DNA from: Siphonodentalium dalli | Lineage: Eukaryota > Mollusca > Scaphopoda > Gadilida > Siphonodentaliidae | NCBI GenBank assembly: GCA_032622095.1 | Contig: CP136069.1 | Coordinates: 199,611,239 to 199,675,238, forward strand | Length of the DNA: 64,000 nucleotides | Direction of reading: 5' to 3' | Shown: piece after piece, positions 22,532-35,056 of the stretch | How the letters are laid out: each line of letters opens with the position of its first letter | Position numbering within the stretch: position 1 is the stretch's first letter | Notes under the pieces: generated by a model | Database searches by the model: none | What the model was told of the DNA's origin: nothing | What the model saw: only the letters and a program-made list of their open reading frames with translations | Translations under genes and position numbers: made by a program

Positions 22532-22740
22532 TCTATACTATATATTTTGAGACTTCCGTATGTGTGTACTTCATAGAATCCAAAACGCGTGTACAGATTG
22601 AGCTCAAACTTCCTATGTAAGTGTCAAATCCCACCGACACGACCGTGGTCGCGGTTTAGAAAAGCTCAGAGCACCCGTTCTCCAATCTCAAATCACCGCA
22701 AAGGCACGGCGGGGGTTAATCAAGTGATTATTTAATGAGC
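22330..22740. repeat. Head-to-head inverted repeat, ~200 bp arms
   Basis: TTGAGCTCAATCTGTACACG on the left is the complement of CGTGTACAGATTGAGCTCAA on the right. The similarity extends outward through the GACACGA(C/T)CGTGGTCGCG box, the 'agctcagagcac' box and the 'aatcaccgca...cacggcgggggtta' box. The centre is the (ATCT)n tract near 22525. It joins the leftward and rightward arrays. Confidence 0.85.
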
Positions 22741-23484
22741 GTTTGTTTTTGACGCATCTCTATAAAGAGCGTCTGTTTCCCATTCAACGTTATTCGCATC
22801 TGCAGAGTTATACGGGAACGCAAACGTTATCGCTCGAAATTTATTCCCTGCGAGCACGGATGGCGCGCTCTGTTTTTACAGTATATACCTTTGGTATATA
22901 CCGAAATCATCCCAGATAATCACGAATATAGCATCAGATTTCTCCCCAGATATACCGTTATAAAGCTACTGGAATCTGCCAATCTACGGGAAATTCCAGG
23001 GAATGCCGATTGAGCTCAAACTTGCTACCTACGGGAAGTGTCATATATATGAGTGTGTCCTTTATAGACTCTAACCGATTGAGCTCAAACTTGCTAAATA
23101 AGAAAATAGCCCCCAAGCCGTAAATATCAACAACAACGATATTACTAAATACACGTTTTCGGCAATGTGAGAGTTTTCGGGGAGCCGTGATGCCAACAAC
23201 AACGACCCGAAGACAGATTTCCCGACGGGAAGCGTTTGTTTTAAATTCAATGTTATCGTAGAGAGATTTCACGAAACAAAGAATGCGTTGTCTGTCGTTC
23301 CTAGGAAGGGGGGATTTCTACGGGTAAATTTTTCCGCCAGAAACAAAAAAATTAATTAAAACAATTTACAATTTAATTAAAACAATTTAAAATTCAAAAA
23401 AATTAACAATAAAAAAACAATTCAGAAACAAAATATATACAAAGCCATGGGACGAATGCCGCCAGTGGCGGGCTAACCTGCTAG
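22532..23484 (+). mobile_element. Helitron-like unit p1 (953 bp)
   Basis: 5' end TCTATACTATATATTTTGAG, which fits the TCTMTAYTA-type start described for canonical Helitrons. 3' end 'aatgccgccagtggcgg', 9 nt, CTAG at 23481-23484. The interior has the ATCGGC/GAGCTCAAACTTGCTA double box and the hairpin TATACCTTTGGTATA. Confidence 0.75.
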
Positions 23485-24317
23485 TCTCTTCTATATATTT
23501 TGAGAACTCCGTGTATTCGAGAGATAGCCCACACCCTCCGGACCTCAATGATATGATCGTGAATGAGTATTGATATACCCCACTAAACTTTGACAAACAC
23601 CAGTAATGGTGTGTAGATCATTTACATATATCTCCTATATATTTTGATACAATCTATCTAATTTACATATCTCTCTTATATATTTATGTTTGTGTGTGTG
23701 TTGTACTTCATACAAATCTACGATTCTCGACCGATCGGGACGAAACTTGGTACGTGTGTGTAGTTTGGCCAGGCGGTGGTCGTTGTCGTATTGGCGAGCC
23801 CGTGCAACGCCCGTGCGGCGCATGCGCAGACGAGATCTCGGAAACGGGTGGAGCTATCGACTTGAAATTTGCTATGTGAATGTATCTTGCGCCGGGTACA
23901 AATTTTATCGGGTCGCCGAGCCCGTGCGATGACCGTGCAGCGCATGCGCAGACGAGATCTCGGAAACGGGTGGAGCTATCGACTTGAAATTTGCTATGTG
24001 AATGTATCTTGCGCCGGGTACAAATTTTATCGGGTCGCCGAGACCGTGCGACGCCCGTGCAGCGCATGCGCAGACGAGATCTCGGAAACGGGTGGAGCTA
24101 TCGACTTGAAATTTGCTATGTGAATGTATCTTGCGCCGGGTACAAATTTTATCGGGTCGCCGAGCCCGTGCGACGCCAGCTTCGCGCATGCGCAGACCAG
24201 ATCTCGGAAACGGGTACAAATTTTTCTTATTGAAACGCGTGGAGCTAAAACTTAAAAAAAAATATTAAAAAAATGTCATGTTTCGGACAAGCCGCCGGTG
24301 GCGGGCTAACCTGCTAG
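23485..24317 (+). mobile_element. Helitron-like unit p2 (833 bp, short type)
   Basis: Starts TCTCTTCTATATATTTTGAG followed by AACTCCGTGTATTCGAGAG, the head of the short subtype. It holds four 122 bp minisatellite units (CATGCGCAGA at 23821, 23943, 24065 and 24187). Ends 'acaagccgccggtggcgg', 9 nt, CTAG. Confidence 0.75.
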
Positions 24318-24875
24318 TACTATATATTTTGAGACTTCGTATATATATATGTACTTCATAGAATCGAAAACGGTTTGCTCGATTGAGTTCAAACTTCCCA
24401 TCTAAATGTAAAAATCCACGGGAATCGTCGTCGCGGCGTTTTGGAGAAGCTCAGAGCACGCGTTCTCCACTCTCAAAATCACCGCAAAGGCACGGCGTGG
24501 GTTAATCAAGTGATTATTTAATGAGCGTTTGTTTTTGACGAATCTCTATAAAGAGCGTCTGTTTCCCATTCAACGTTATTAGCATCTGCAGAGTTATATA
24601 CGGGAACATTGAGTGCTTGCCTATGCGGGGAGATTTATTGGAGCTCTTACAACATCATTGTTATAGTATGTATGACACTTAGGTCAGGGCTTAGGGGGGG
24701 GGTAGTTATAGGCATAATGCTTCTCAGAAATCCCGGTTACAAACCAACACTCACAATTTCGTATTTACGCAAACGTTATCGCTCGAAATTTATTCCCTGC
24801 GAGCACGGATAATCACGAATATAGAATCAGATTTCTCCCCAGATATACCGTTATAAAGCTACTGGAATCTGCCAA
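24318..24875 (+). mobile_element. Helitron-like unit p3a, 3' truncated
   Basis: Starts TACTATATATTTTGAGACTT with only T before ACTATATA. It breaks off at 'ggaatctgccaatc', where the 5' end of another unit (p3b) begins, so its own 3' hairpin is missing. It also carries a unique 150 bp insert (about 24605-24770). Confidence 0.6.
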
Positions 24876-24894
24876 TCTACTATATAATTTGAGA

Positions 24895-24957
<63 letters not shown>

Positions 24958-25617
24958 ATATATGTGGGTACTTCATAGAATCGAAAACGCGTGTAGGAAC
25001 GGGCATCCTCATGGCAATGTCGGCTTATAAGACATCTTTACTACACATGACAGCCGATGGACAATTGGTCTCTATATATGTACCAAAATTACGCCGCGTT
25101 GGTGACTGGGAAATTCCAGGGAATGCCGATTGAGCTCAAACTTGCTACCTACGGGAAGTGTCATATATATGAGTGTGTCCTTTATAGACTCGAACTGATT
25201 GAGCTCAAACTTGCTAAATATTGACTGGGAAATTCCAGGGAATGCCGATTGACCTCAAACTTGCTACCTACGGGAAGTGTCATATATATGTGTGTGTCCT
25301 TTATAGACTCGAACCGATTGAGCTCAAACTTGCTAAATACGGGAAGTGTCATGGACGGGTTCATTGAAAAACCAAAAAAAATCGGGTAAAATTGAAAAAC
25401 AAAAAATTCAATTAAAAAATTAAAAAGGCACAATTAACTCATTGAAAAACAAAATAATGAACTCATTGAAAAACAAAAAATTCAATTAAAATTGTCATGT
25501 TTCTGACTATTGCCGAAATTTGCTGCAAATGCAGCACAAGTGTCTCGGAACCTGTTGCAATTCTTTTTCGAACAAAGCCATGGGACGAATGCCGCCAGTG
25601 GCGGGCTAACCTGCTAG
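24876..25617 (+). mobile_element. Helitron-like unit p3b with long (TA)n
   Basis: 5' end CTACTATATAATTTGAGACT, then a (TA)n tract of about 50 bp (24896-24947). The GAGCTCAAACTTGCTA double box is duplicated in tandem (about 25120-25220 and 25225-25345). The 3' end is the ATGCCGCCAGTGGCGG type with CTAG at 25614-25617. Confidence 0.65.
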
Positions 25618-26651
25618 TCTATACTATATATTTTGAGACTTCGTATATGTGTGTGTGTGTACTTCATAGAATCCAAAACGCGTGTAAAGATTGAGCTCAA
25701 ACTTCCTATGTAAGTGTCAAATCCCACCGACACGACCGTGGTCGCGGTTTAGAAAAGCTCAGAGCACCCGTTCTCCAATCTCAAATCACCGCAAAGGCAC
25801 GGCGGGGGTTAATCAAGTGATTATTTAATGAGCGTTTGTTTTTGACGCATCTCTATAAAGAGCGTCTGTTTCCCATTCAACGTTATTCGCATCTGCAGAG
25901 TTATACGGGAACGCAAACGTTATCGCTCGAAATTTATTCCCTGCGAGCACGGATGGCGCGCTTTGTTTTTTTCGGTATATACCGAAATCATCCCAGATAA
26001 TCACGAATATAGCATCAGATTTCTCCCCAGATATACCGTTATAAAGCTACTGGAATCTGCCAATCTACGGGAAATTCCAGGGAATGCCGATTGAGCTCAA
26101 ACTTGCTACCCACGGGAAGTGTCATATATATGAGTGTGTCCTTTATAGACTCTAACCGATTGAGCTCAAACTTGCTAAATAAGAAAATAGCCCCCAAGCC
26201 GTAAATATCAACAATTACTAAATACACGTTTTCGGCAATGTGAGAGTTTTCGGGGAGCCGTGATGCCAACAACAACGACCCGAAGACAGATTTCCCGACG
26301 GGAAGCGTTTGTTTTAAATTCAATGCAATGTTATCGTAGAGAGATTTCACGAAACAAAGAATGCGTTGTCTGTCGTTCCTAGGAAGGGGGGATTTCTACG
26401 GGTAAATTTTTCCGCCAGAAACAAAAAAATTAATTAAAACAATTTACAATTTAATTAAAACAATTTAAAATTAAAAAAAATTAACAATAAAAAAACAATT
26501 CAGAAACAAAATATATTAAATTTAAAAAACATTAAATTCATATTCAAAAATAAAAAACAAAAATAAATAAAAACAAAATAATTACAAAAATGTCATGTTT
26601 CTGAAACAAAGCCATGGGACGAATGCCGCCAGTGGCGGGCTAACCTGCTAG
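25618..26651 (+). mobile_element. Helitron-like unit p4 (1034 bp)
   Basis: Long type, very similar to p1 but with a longer AT-rich 3' third (26410-26590). Starts TCTATACTATATATTTTGAG; ends CTAG at 26648-26651. Confidence 0.75.
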
Positions 26652-27410
26652 TCTTCTCTTCTATATATTTTGAGAACTCCTTGTATTCGAGAGATAGCCC
26701 ACACCCTCCGGACCTCAATGATATGATCGTGAATGAGTATTGATATACCCCACTAAACTTTGACAAACACCAGTAATGGTGTGTAGATCATTTACATATC
26801 TCTCCTATATATTTTGATACAATCTATCTAATTTACATATCTCTCTTATATATTTATGTTTGTGTGTGTGTTGTACTTCATACAAATCTACGATTCTCGA
26901 CCGATCGGGACGAAACTTGGTACGTGTGTGTAGTTTGACCAGGCGGTGGTCGTTGTCGTATTGGCGAGCCCGTGCGACGCCCGTGCAGCGCATGTGAATG
27001 TATCTTGCGCCGGGTACAAATTTTATCGGGTCGCTGAGCCCGTGCGACGCCCGTGCAGCGCATGCGCAGACGAGATCTCGGAAACGGATGGAGCTATCGA
27101 CTTGAAATTTGCTATGTGAATGTATCTTGCGCCGGGTACAAATTTTATCGGGTCGCCATGCCCGTGCGACGCCCGTGCAGCGCATGCGCAGACGAGATCT
27201 CGGAAACGGGTGGAGCTATCGACTTGAAATTTGGCATGTGAATGTATCTTGCGCCGGGTACAAATTTTCATGCGTAGACCAGATCTCGGAAACTGGTGGA
27301 GCTACCGGGTACAAATTTTTCTTATAGAAACGCGTGGAGCTAAAACTTAAAAAAAATATATAAAAATGTCATGTTTCGGACAAGCCGCCGGTGGCGGGCT
27401 AACCTGCTAG
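26652..27410 (+). mobile_element. Helitron-like unit p5 (759 bp, short type)
   Basis: Starts TCTTCTCTTCTATATATTTT. The 122 bp minisatellite is irregular: the first unit has lost about 50 bp (junction CAGCGCATGTGAATGTATC near 26987-27004) and the last is partly deleted near 27270. Confidence 0.7.
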
Positions 27411-28131
27411 TCTCTTCTATATATTTTGAGAACTCCGTGTATTCGAGAGATAGCCCACACCCTCCGGACCTCAATGATATGATCGTGAATGAGTATTGAT
27501 ATACCCCACTAAACTTTGACAAACACCAGTAATGGTGTGTAGATCATTTACATATATCTCCTATATATTTTGATACAATCTATCTAATTTACATATCTCT
27601 CTTATATATTTATGTTTGTGTGTGTGTTGTACTTCATACAAATCTACGATTCTCGACCGATCGGGACGAAACTTGGTACGTGTGTGTAGTTTGACCAGGC
27701 GGTGGTCGTTGTCGTATTGGCGAGCCCGTGCGACGCCCGTGCAGCGCATGCGCAGACGAGATCTCGGAAACGGGTGGAGCTATGGACTTGAAATTTGCTA
27801 TGTGAATGTATCTTGCGCCGGGTACAAATTTTATCGGGTCGCCGAGCCAGTGCGACGCCCGTGCAGCGCATGCGCAGACGAGATCTCTGAAACGGGTGGA
27901 GCTATCGACTTGAAATTTGCTATGTGAATGTATCTTGCGCCGGGTACAAATTTTATCGGGTCGCCGAGCCCGTGCGACGCCAGCTTCGCGCATGCGCAGA
28001 CCAGATCTCGGAAACGGGTGGAGCTACCGGGTACAAATTTTTCTTATTGAAACGTGTGGAGCTAAAAATAAAAATAAATAAAAAAAATGTCATGTTTCGG
28101 ACAAGCCGCCGGTGGCGGGCTAACCTGCTAG
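27411..28131 (+). mobile_element. Helitron-like unit p6 (721 bp, short type)
   Basis: Three 122 bp units. Nearly the same as p7 and p11 in length and order. CTAG at 28128-28131 is followed at once by TCTATACTATATATTTTGAG of p7. Confidence 0.75.
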
Positions 28132-28855
28132 TCTATACTATATATTTTGAGAACTCCGTGTATTCGAGAGATAGCCCACACCCTCCGGACCTCAATGATA
28201 TGATCGTGAATGAGTATTGATATACCCCACTAAACTTTGACAAACACCGGTAATGGTGTGTAGATCATTTACATATCTCTCCTATATATTTTGATACAAT
28301 CTATCTAATTTACATATCTCTCTTATATATTTATGTTTGTGTGTGTGTTGTACTTCATACAAATCTACGATTCTCGACCGATCGGGACGAAACTTGGTAC
28401 GTGTGTGTAGTTTGACCAGGCGGTGGTCGTTGTCGTATTGGCGAGCCCGTGCGACGCCCGTGCAGCGCATGCGCAGACGAAATCTCGGAAACGGGTGGAG
28501 CTATCGACTTGAAATTTGCTATGTGAATGTATTTTGCGCCGGGTACAAATTTTATCGGGTCGCCGAGCCCGTGCGACTCCCGTGCAGCGCATGCGCAGAC
28601 GAGATCTCGGAAACGGGTGGAGCTATCGACTTGAAATTTGCTACGTGAATGTATCTTGCGCCGGGTACAAATTGTATCGGGTCGCCGAGCCCGTGCGACG
28701 CCAGCTTCGCGCATGCGCAGACCAGATCTCGGAAACGGGTGGAGCTACCGGGTACAATTTTTTCTTATTGAAACGCGTGGAGCTAAAAATTTAAAAAATA
28801 TATAAAAAAAATGTCATGTTTCGGACAAGCCGCCGGTGGCGGGCTAACCTGCTAG
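28132..28855 (+). mobile_element. Helitron-like unit p7 (724 bp, short type)
   Basis: Three 122 bp units with a few private changes (TATTTTGCGCCG, CGACTCCCGTG). A short-type head follows a TCTATACTA start, so the start word and the body type are not strictly linked. Confidence 0.75.
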
Positions 28856-30189
28856 TCTTCTATCTATACTATATATTTTGAGACTTCGTATATATGTGTG
28901 TATGTGTGTACTTCATAGAATCCAAAACGCGTGTACAGATTGAGCTCAAACTTCCTATGTAAGTGTCAAATCCCACCGACACGACCGTGGTCGCAGTTTA
29001 GAAAAGCTCAGAGCACCCGTTCTCCAATCTCAAATCACCGCAAAGGCACGGCGTGGGTTAATCAAGTGATTATTTAATGAGCGTTTGTTTTTGACGCATC
29101 TCTATAAAGAGCGTCTGTTTGCCATTCAACGCTATTTGCATCTGCAGAGAGATATACGGAATATACATTAATTTAAAAAACATTTGTTTCTGACCAACCC
29201 TGCGAGCACGGATGGCGCGCTTTGTTTTTACAGTATATAGTTATATACCGAAATCATCCCAGATAATCACGAATATAGCATCAGATTTCTCCCCAGACAT
29301 ACCGTTATAAAAAGCTACTGGAATCTGCCAATCTACGGGAAATTCAAGGGAATGCCGATTGAGCTCAAACTTGCTACCCACGGGAAGTGTCATATATATG
29401 AGTGTGTCCTTTATAGACTCGAACCGATTGAGCTCAAACTTGCTAAATAAGAAAATAGACACCAAGCCGTAAATATCAACAACAACGATATTGCTACCTA
29501 CGGGGAGCAACGTTATTAGCATCTGCAGAATTATGCAGAGAGAAAATGCTTTCCTATTTTTAGAACGCAACACATGTTTACGTCGCGTTGGTGATTGAGG
29601 TTCACAACGCGGTTAATGGACTGTCCGCTCTTTGCGACGATGAGGTTCACGGCGGGGACTATTGACCAACACTCACAATTTCGTCTTTTGCATCAGATAC
29701 CAACACCTCGACCGATCGGGACGAAACTTGGTACGTGAGTGTAGTTTGACCAGGTGGTCGTCGCTGTCGTATTGGCGAGCCCGTGCGACGCCCGTGCAGC
29801 GCATGCGCAGACGAGATATCGGAAACGGGTGGAGCTATCGACTTGAAATTTGGTATGTGAATGTATCTTGCGCCGGGTACAAATTTTATCCGGCCGCCGA
29901 GCCCGTGCGACGCCCGTGCAGCGCATGCGCAGACGAGATCTCGGAAACGGGTGGAGCTATCGACTTGAAATTTGCTATGTGAATGTATCTTGCGCCGGGT
30001 ACAAATTTTATCTGGTCGCCGAGTCCATGCGACGCCAGCTTCGCGCATGCGCAGACCAGATCTCGGAAACGGGTGGAGCTACCGGGTACAAATTTTACTT
30101 ATTGAAATGCGTGGAGCTAAAAATTCAAAAAAAATATAAAAAAAATGTCATGTTTCGGACAAGCCGCCGGTGGCGGGCTAACCTGCTAG
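28856..30189 (+). mobile_element. Helitron-like unit p8 (1334 bp, composite)
   Basis: The 5' part is long type (microsatellite, GAGCTCAAACTTGCTA boxes) and the 3' part is the 122 bp minisatellite (three units) of the short type, joined near 29690 at 'caccTCGACCGATCGGGACG'. It has the longest start word, TCTTCTATCTATACTATATA. Confidence 0.75.
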
Positions 30190-30998
30190 TCTCTTCTATA
30201 TATTTTGAGAACTCCTTGTATTCGAGAGATAGCCCACACCCTCCGGACCTCAATGATATGATCGTGAATGAGTATTGATATACCCCACTAAACTTTGACA
30301 AACACCAGTAATGGTGTGTAGATCATTTACATATCTCTCCTATATATTTTGATACAATCTATCTAATTTACATATCTCTCTTATATATTTATGTTTGTGT
30401 GTGTGTTGTACTTCATACAAATCTACGATTCTCGACCGATCGGGACGAAACTTGGTACGTGTGTGTAGTTTGACCAGGCGGTGGTCGTTGTCGTATTGGC
30501 GAGCCAGTGTGACGCCCGTGCAGCGCATGCGCAGACGAGATCTCGGAAACGGGTGGAGCTATCGACTTGAAATTTGCTATGTGAATGTATCTTGCGCCGG
30601 GTACAAATTTTATCGGGTCGCCGAGCCCGTGCGACGCCCGTGCAGCGCATGCGCAGACGAGATCTCGGAAACGGGTGGAGCTATCGACTTGAAATTTGCT
30701 ATGTGAATGTATCTTGCGCTGGGTACAAATTTTATCGGGTCGCCGAGCCCGTGCGACGCCCGTGCAGCGCATGAGCAGACGAGATCTCGGAAACGGGTGG
30801 AGCTATCGACTTGAAATTTGGCATGTGAATGTATCTTGCGCCGGGTACAAATTTTCATGCCCAGACCAGATCTCGGAAACTGGTGGAGCTACCGGGTACA
30901 AATTTTTCTTATTGAAACGCGTGGAGCTAAAAATAAAAAAAAATTATTAAAAAATGTCATGTTTCGGACAAGCCGCCGGTGGCGGGCTAACATGCTAG
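30190..30998 (+). mobile_element. Helitron-like unit p9 (809 bp, short type)
   Basis: Four 122 bp units, the last shortened. The 3' spacer has CATG CTAG in place of CCTG CTAG. Repeated almost exactly as p12, 2856 bp downstream. Confidence 0.75.
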
Positions 30999-32322
30999 TA
31001 CTATATATTTTGAGACTTCGTATATATGTGTGTATGTGTGTACTTCATAGAATCCAAAACGCGTGTACAGATTGAGCTCAAACTTCCTATGTAAGTGTCA
31101 AATCCCACCGACACGACCGTGGTCGCTGTTTAGAAAAGCTCAGAGCACCCGTTCTCCAATCTCAAATCACCGCAAAGGCACATTGTGGGTTAATCAAGTG
31201 ATTATTTAATGAGCGTTTGTTTTTGACGCATCTCTATAAAGAGCGTCTGTTTGCCATTCAACGCTATTTGCATCTGCAGAGAGATATACGGAACATACAT
31301 TAAATTTAAAAAACATTTGTTTCTGACCAACCCTGCGAGCACGGATGGCGCGCTTTGTTTTTACAGTATGAAGTTATATACCGAAATCATCCCAGATAAT
31401 CACGAATATAGCATCAGATTTCTCCCCAGATATACCGTTATAAAAAGATACTGGAATCTGCCAATCTACGGGAAATTCCAGGGAATGCCGATTGAGCTCA
31501 AACTTGCTACCCACGGGAAGTGTCATATATATGAGTGTGTCCTTTATAGACTCGAACCGATTGAGCTCAAACTTGCTAAATAAGAAAATAGCCCCCAAGC
31601 CGTAAATATCAACAACAACGATATTGCTACCTACGGGGAGCAACGTTATTAGCATCTGCAGAATTATGCAGAGAGAAAATGCTTTCCTATTTTTAGAACG
31701 CAACACATGTTCACGTCGCGTTGGTGATTGAGGTTCACAACGGGGTTAATTGACTGTCCGCTCTTTGCGACGATGAGGTTCACGGCGGGGACTATTGACC
31801 AACACTCACAATTTCGTCTTTTGCATCAGATACCAACACCTCGACCGATCGGGACGAAACTTGGTACGTGAGTGTAGTTTGACCAGGTGGTCGTCGCTGT
31901 CGTATTGGCGAGCCCGTGCGACGCCCGTGCAGCGCATGCGCAGACGAGATATCGGAAACGGGTGGAGCTATCGACTTGAAATTTGGTATGTGAATGTATC
32001 TTGCGCCGGGTACAAATTTTATCGGGCCGCCGAGCCCGTGCGACGCCCGTGCAGCGCATGCGCAGACGAGATCTCGGAAACGGGTGGAGCTATCGACTTG
32101 AAATTTGCTATGTGAATGTATCTTGCGCCGGGTACAAATTTTATCTGGTCGCCGAGTCCATGCGACGCCAGCTTCGCGCATGCGCAGACCAGATCTCGGA
32201 AACGGGTGGAGCTACCGGGTACAAATTTTTCTTATTGAAACGCGTGGAGCTAAAAATTTAAAAAATATATAAAAAAAATGTCATGTTTCGGACAAGCCGC
32301 CGGTGGCGGGCTAACCTGCTAG
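30999..32322 (+). mobile_element. Helitron-like unit p10 (1324 bp, composite)
   Basis: Same plan as p8 but starting TACTATATATTTTGAGACTT. Its first half reappears as p13. Open frames inside it on both strands (for example 31251-31583) are repeat-derived. Confidence 0.75.
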
Positions 32323-33045
32323 TCTATACTATATATTTTGAGAACTCCGTGTATTCGAGAGATAGCCCACACCCTCCGGACCTCAATGATATGATCGTGA
32401 ATGAGTATTGATATACCCCACTAAACTTTGACAAACACCAGTAATGGTGTGTAGATCATTTACATATATCTCCTATATATTTTGATACAATCTATCTAAT
32501 TTACATATCTCTCTTATATATTTATGTTTGTGTGTGTGTTGTACTTCATACAAATCTACGATTCTCGACCGATCGGGACGAAACTTGGTACGTGTGTTTA
32601 GTTTGACCTGGCGGTGGTCGTTGTCGTATTGGCGAGCCCGTGCGACGCCCGTGCAGCGCATGCGCAGACGAGATCTCGGAAACGGGTGGAGCTATCGACG
32701 TGAAATTTGCTATGTGAATGTATCTTGCGCCGGGTACAAATTTTATCGGGTCGCCGAGCCCGTGCGACGCCCGTGCAGCGCATGCGCAGACGAGATCTCG
32801 GAACGGGTGGAGCTATCGACTTCAAATTTGCTATGTGAATGTATCTTGCGCCGGGTACAAATTTTATCGGATCGCCGAGCCCGTGCGACGCCACCTTCGC
32901 GCATGCGCAGACCAGATCTCGGAAACGGGTGGAGCTACCGGGTACAAATTTTACTTATTGAAATGCGTGGAGCTAAAAATTCAAAAAAAATATAAAAAAA
33001 ATGTCATGTTTCGGACAAGCCGCCGGTGGCGGGCTAACCTGCTAG
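32323..33045 (+). mobile_element. Helitron-like unit p11 (723 bp, short type)
   Basis: Three 122 bp units, one with a single-base loss (CTCGGAACGGG near 32800) that shifts the false reading frame. It closes the 2856 bp block p9-p10-p11. Confidence 0.75.
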
Positions 33046-33854
33046 TCTCTTCTATATATTTTGAGAACTCCTTGTATTCGAGAGATAGCCCACACCCTCC
33101 GGACCTCAATGATATGATCGTGAATGAGTATTGATATACCCCACTAAACTTTGACAAACACCAGTAATGGTGTGTAGATCATTTACATATCTCTCCTATA
33201 TATTTTGATACAATCTATCTAATTTACATATCTCTCTTATATATTTATGTTTGTGTGTGTGTTGTACTTCATACAAATCTACGATTCTCGACCGATCGGG
33301 ACGAAACTTGGTACGTGTGTGTAGTTTGACCAGGCGGTGGTCGTTGTCGTATTGGCGAGCCAGTGTGACGCCCGTGCAGCGCATGCGCAGACGAGATCTC
33401 GGAAACGGGTGGAGCTATCGACTTGAAATTTGCTATGTGAATGTATCTTGCGCCGGGTACAAATTTTATCGGGTCGCCGAGCCCGTGCGACGCCCGTGCA
33501 GCGCATGCGCAGACGAGATCTCGGAAACGGGTGGAGCTATCGACTTGAAATTTGCTATGTGAATGTATCTTGCGCTGGGTACAAATTTTATCGGGTCGCC
33601 GAGCCCGTGCGACGCCCGTGCAGCGCATGCGCAGACGAGATCTCGGAAACGGGTGGAGCTATCGACTTGAAATTTGGCATGTGAATGTATCTTGCGCCGG
33701 GTACAAATTTTCATGCCCAGACCAGATCTCGGAAACTGGTGGAGCTACCGGGTACAAATTTTTCTTATTGAAACGCGTGGAGCTAAAAATAAAAAAAAAT
33801 TATTTAAAAATGTCATGTTTCGGACAAGCCGCCGGTGGCGGGCTAACCTGCTAG
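33046..33854 (+). mobile_element. Helitron-like unit p12 (809 bp, short type)
   Basis: Near-identical repeat of p9 at a distance of 2856 bp, the summed length of p9, p10 and p11. Confidence 0.75.
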
Positions 33855-35056
33855 TACTATATATTTTGAGACTTCGTATATATGTGTGTATGTGTGTACT
33901 TCATAGAATCCAAAACGCGTGTACAGATTGAGCTCAAACTTCCTATGTAAGTATCAAATCACACCGACACGACCGTGGTCGCAGTTTAGAAAAGCTCAGA
34001 GCACCCGTTCTCCAATCTCAAATCACCGCAAAGGCACGGCGTGGGTTAATCAAGTGAATATTTAATGAGCGTTTGTTTTTGACGCATCTCTATAAAGAGC
34101 GTCTGTTTGCCATTCAACGCTATTTGCATCTGCAGAGAGATATACGGAACATACATTAAATTTAAAAAACATTTGTTTCTGACCAACCCTGCGAGCACGG
34201 ATGGCGCGCTTTGTTTTTACAGTATGAAGTTATATACCGAAATCATCCCAGATAATCACGAATATAGCATCAGATTTCTCCCCAGATATACCGTTATAAA
34301 AAGATACTGGAATCTGCCAATCTACGGGAAATTCCAGGGAATGCCGATTGAGCTCAAACTTGCTACCCACGGGAAGTGTCATATATATGAGTGTGTCCTT
34401 TATAGACTCGAACCGATTGAGCTCAAACTTGCTAAATAAGAAAATAGCCCCCAAGCCGTAAATATCAACAACAACGATATTGCTACCTACGGGGAGCAAC
34501 GTTATTAGCATCTGCAGAATTATGCAGAGAGAAAATGCTTTCCTATTTTTAGAACGCAACACATGTTCACGTCGCGTTGGTGATTGAGGTTCACAACGGG
34601 GTTAATTGACTGTCCGCTCTTTGCGACGATGAGGTTCACGGCGGGGACTATTGACCAACACTCACAATTTCGTCTTTTGCATCAGATACCAACACCTCGA
34701 CCGATCGGGACGAAACTTGGTACGTGAGTGTAGTTTGACCAGGTGGTCGTCGCTGTCGTATTGACGAGCCCGTGCGACGCCCGTGCAGCGCATGCGCAGA
34801 CGAGATATCGGAAACGGGTGGAGCTATCGACTTGAAATTTGGTATGTGAATGTATCTTGCGCCGGGTACAAATTTTATCGGGTCGCCGAGCCCGTGCGAC
34901 GCCCGTGCAGCGCATGCGCAGACCAGATCTCGGAAACGGGTGGAGCTACCGGGTACAAATTTTTCTTATTGAAACGCGTGGAGCTAAAAATTAAAAAAAA
35001 AAATTAAAAAAATGTCATGTTTCGGACAAGCCGCCGGTGGCGGGCTAACCTGCTAG
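33855..35056 (+). mobile_element. Helitron-like unit p13 (1202 bp, composite)
   Basis: Counterpart of p10 with one 122 bp unit fewer (two instead of three). Near-identical neighbour of p14. Confidence 0.75.
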
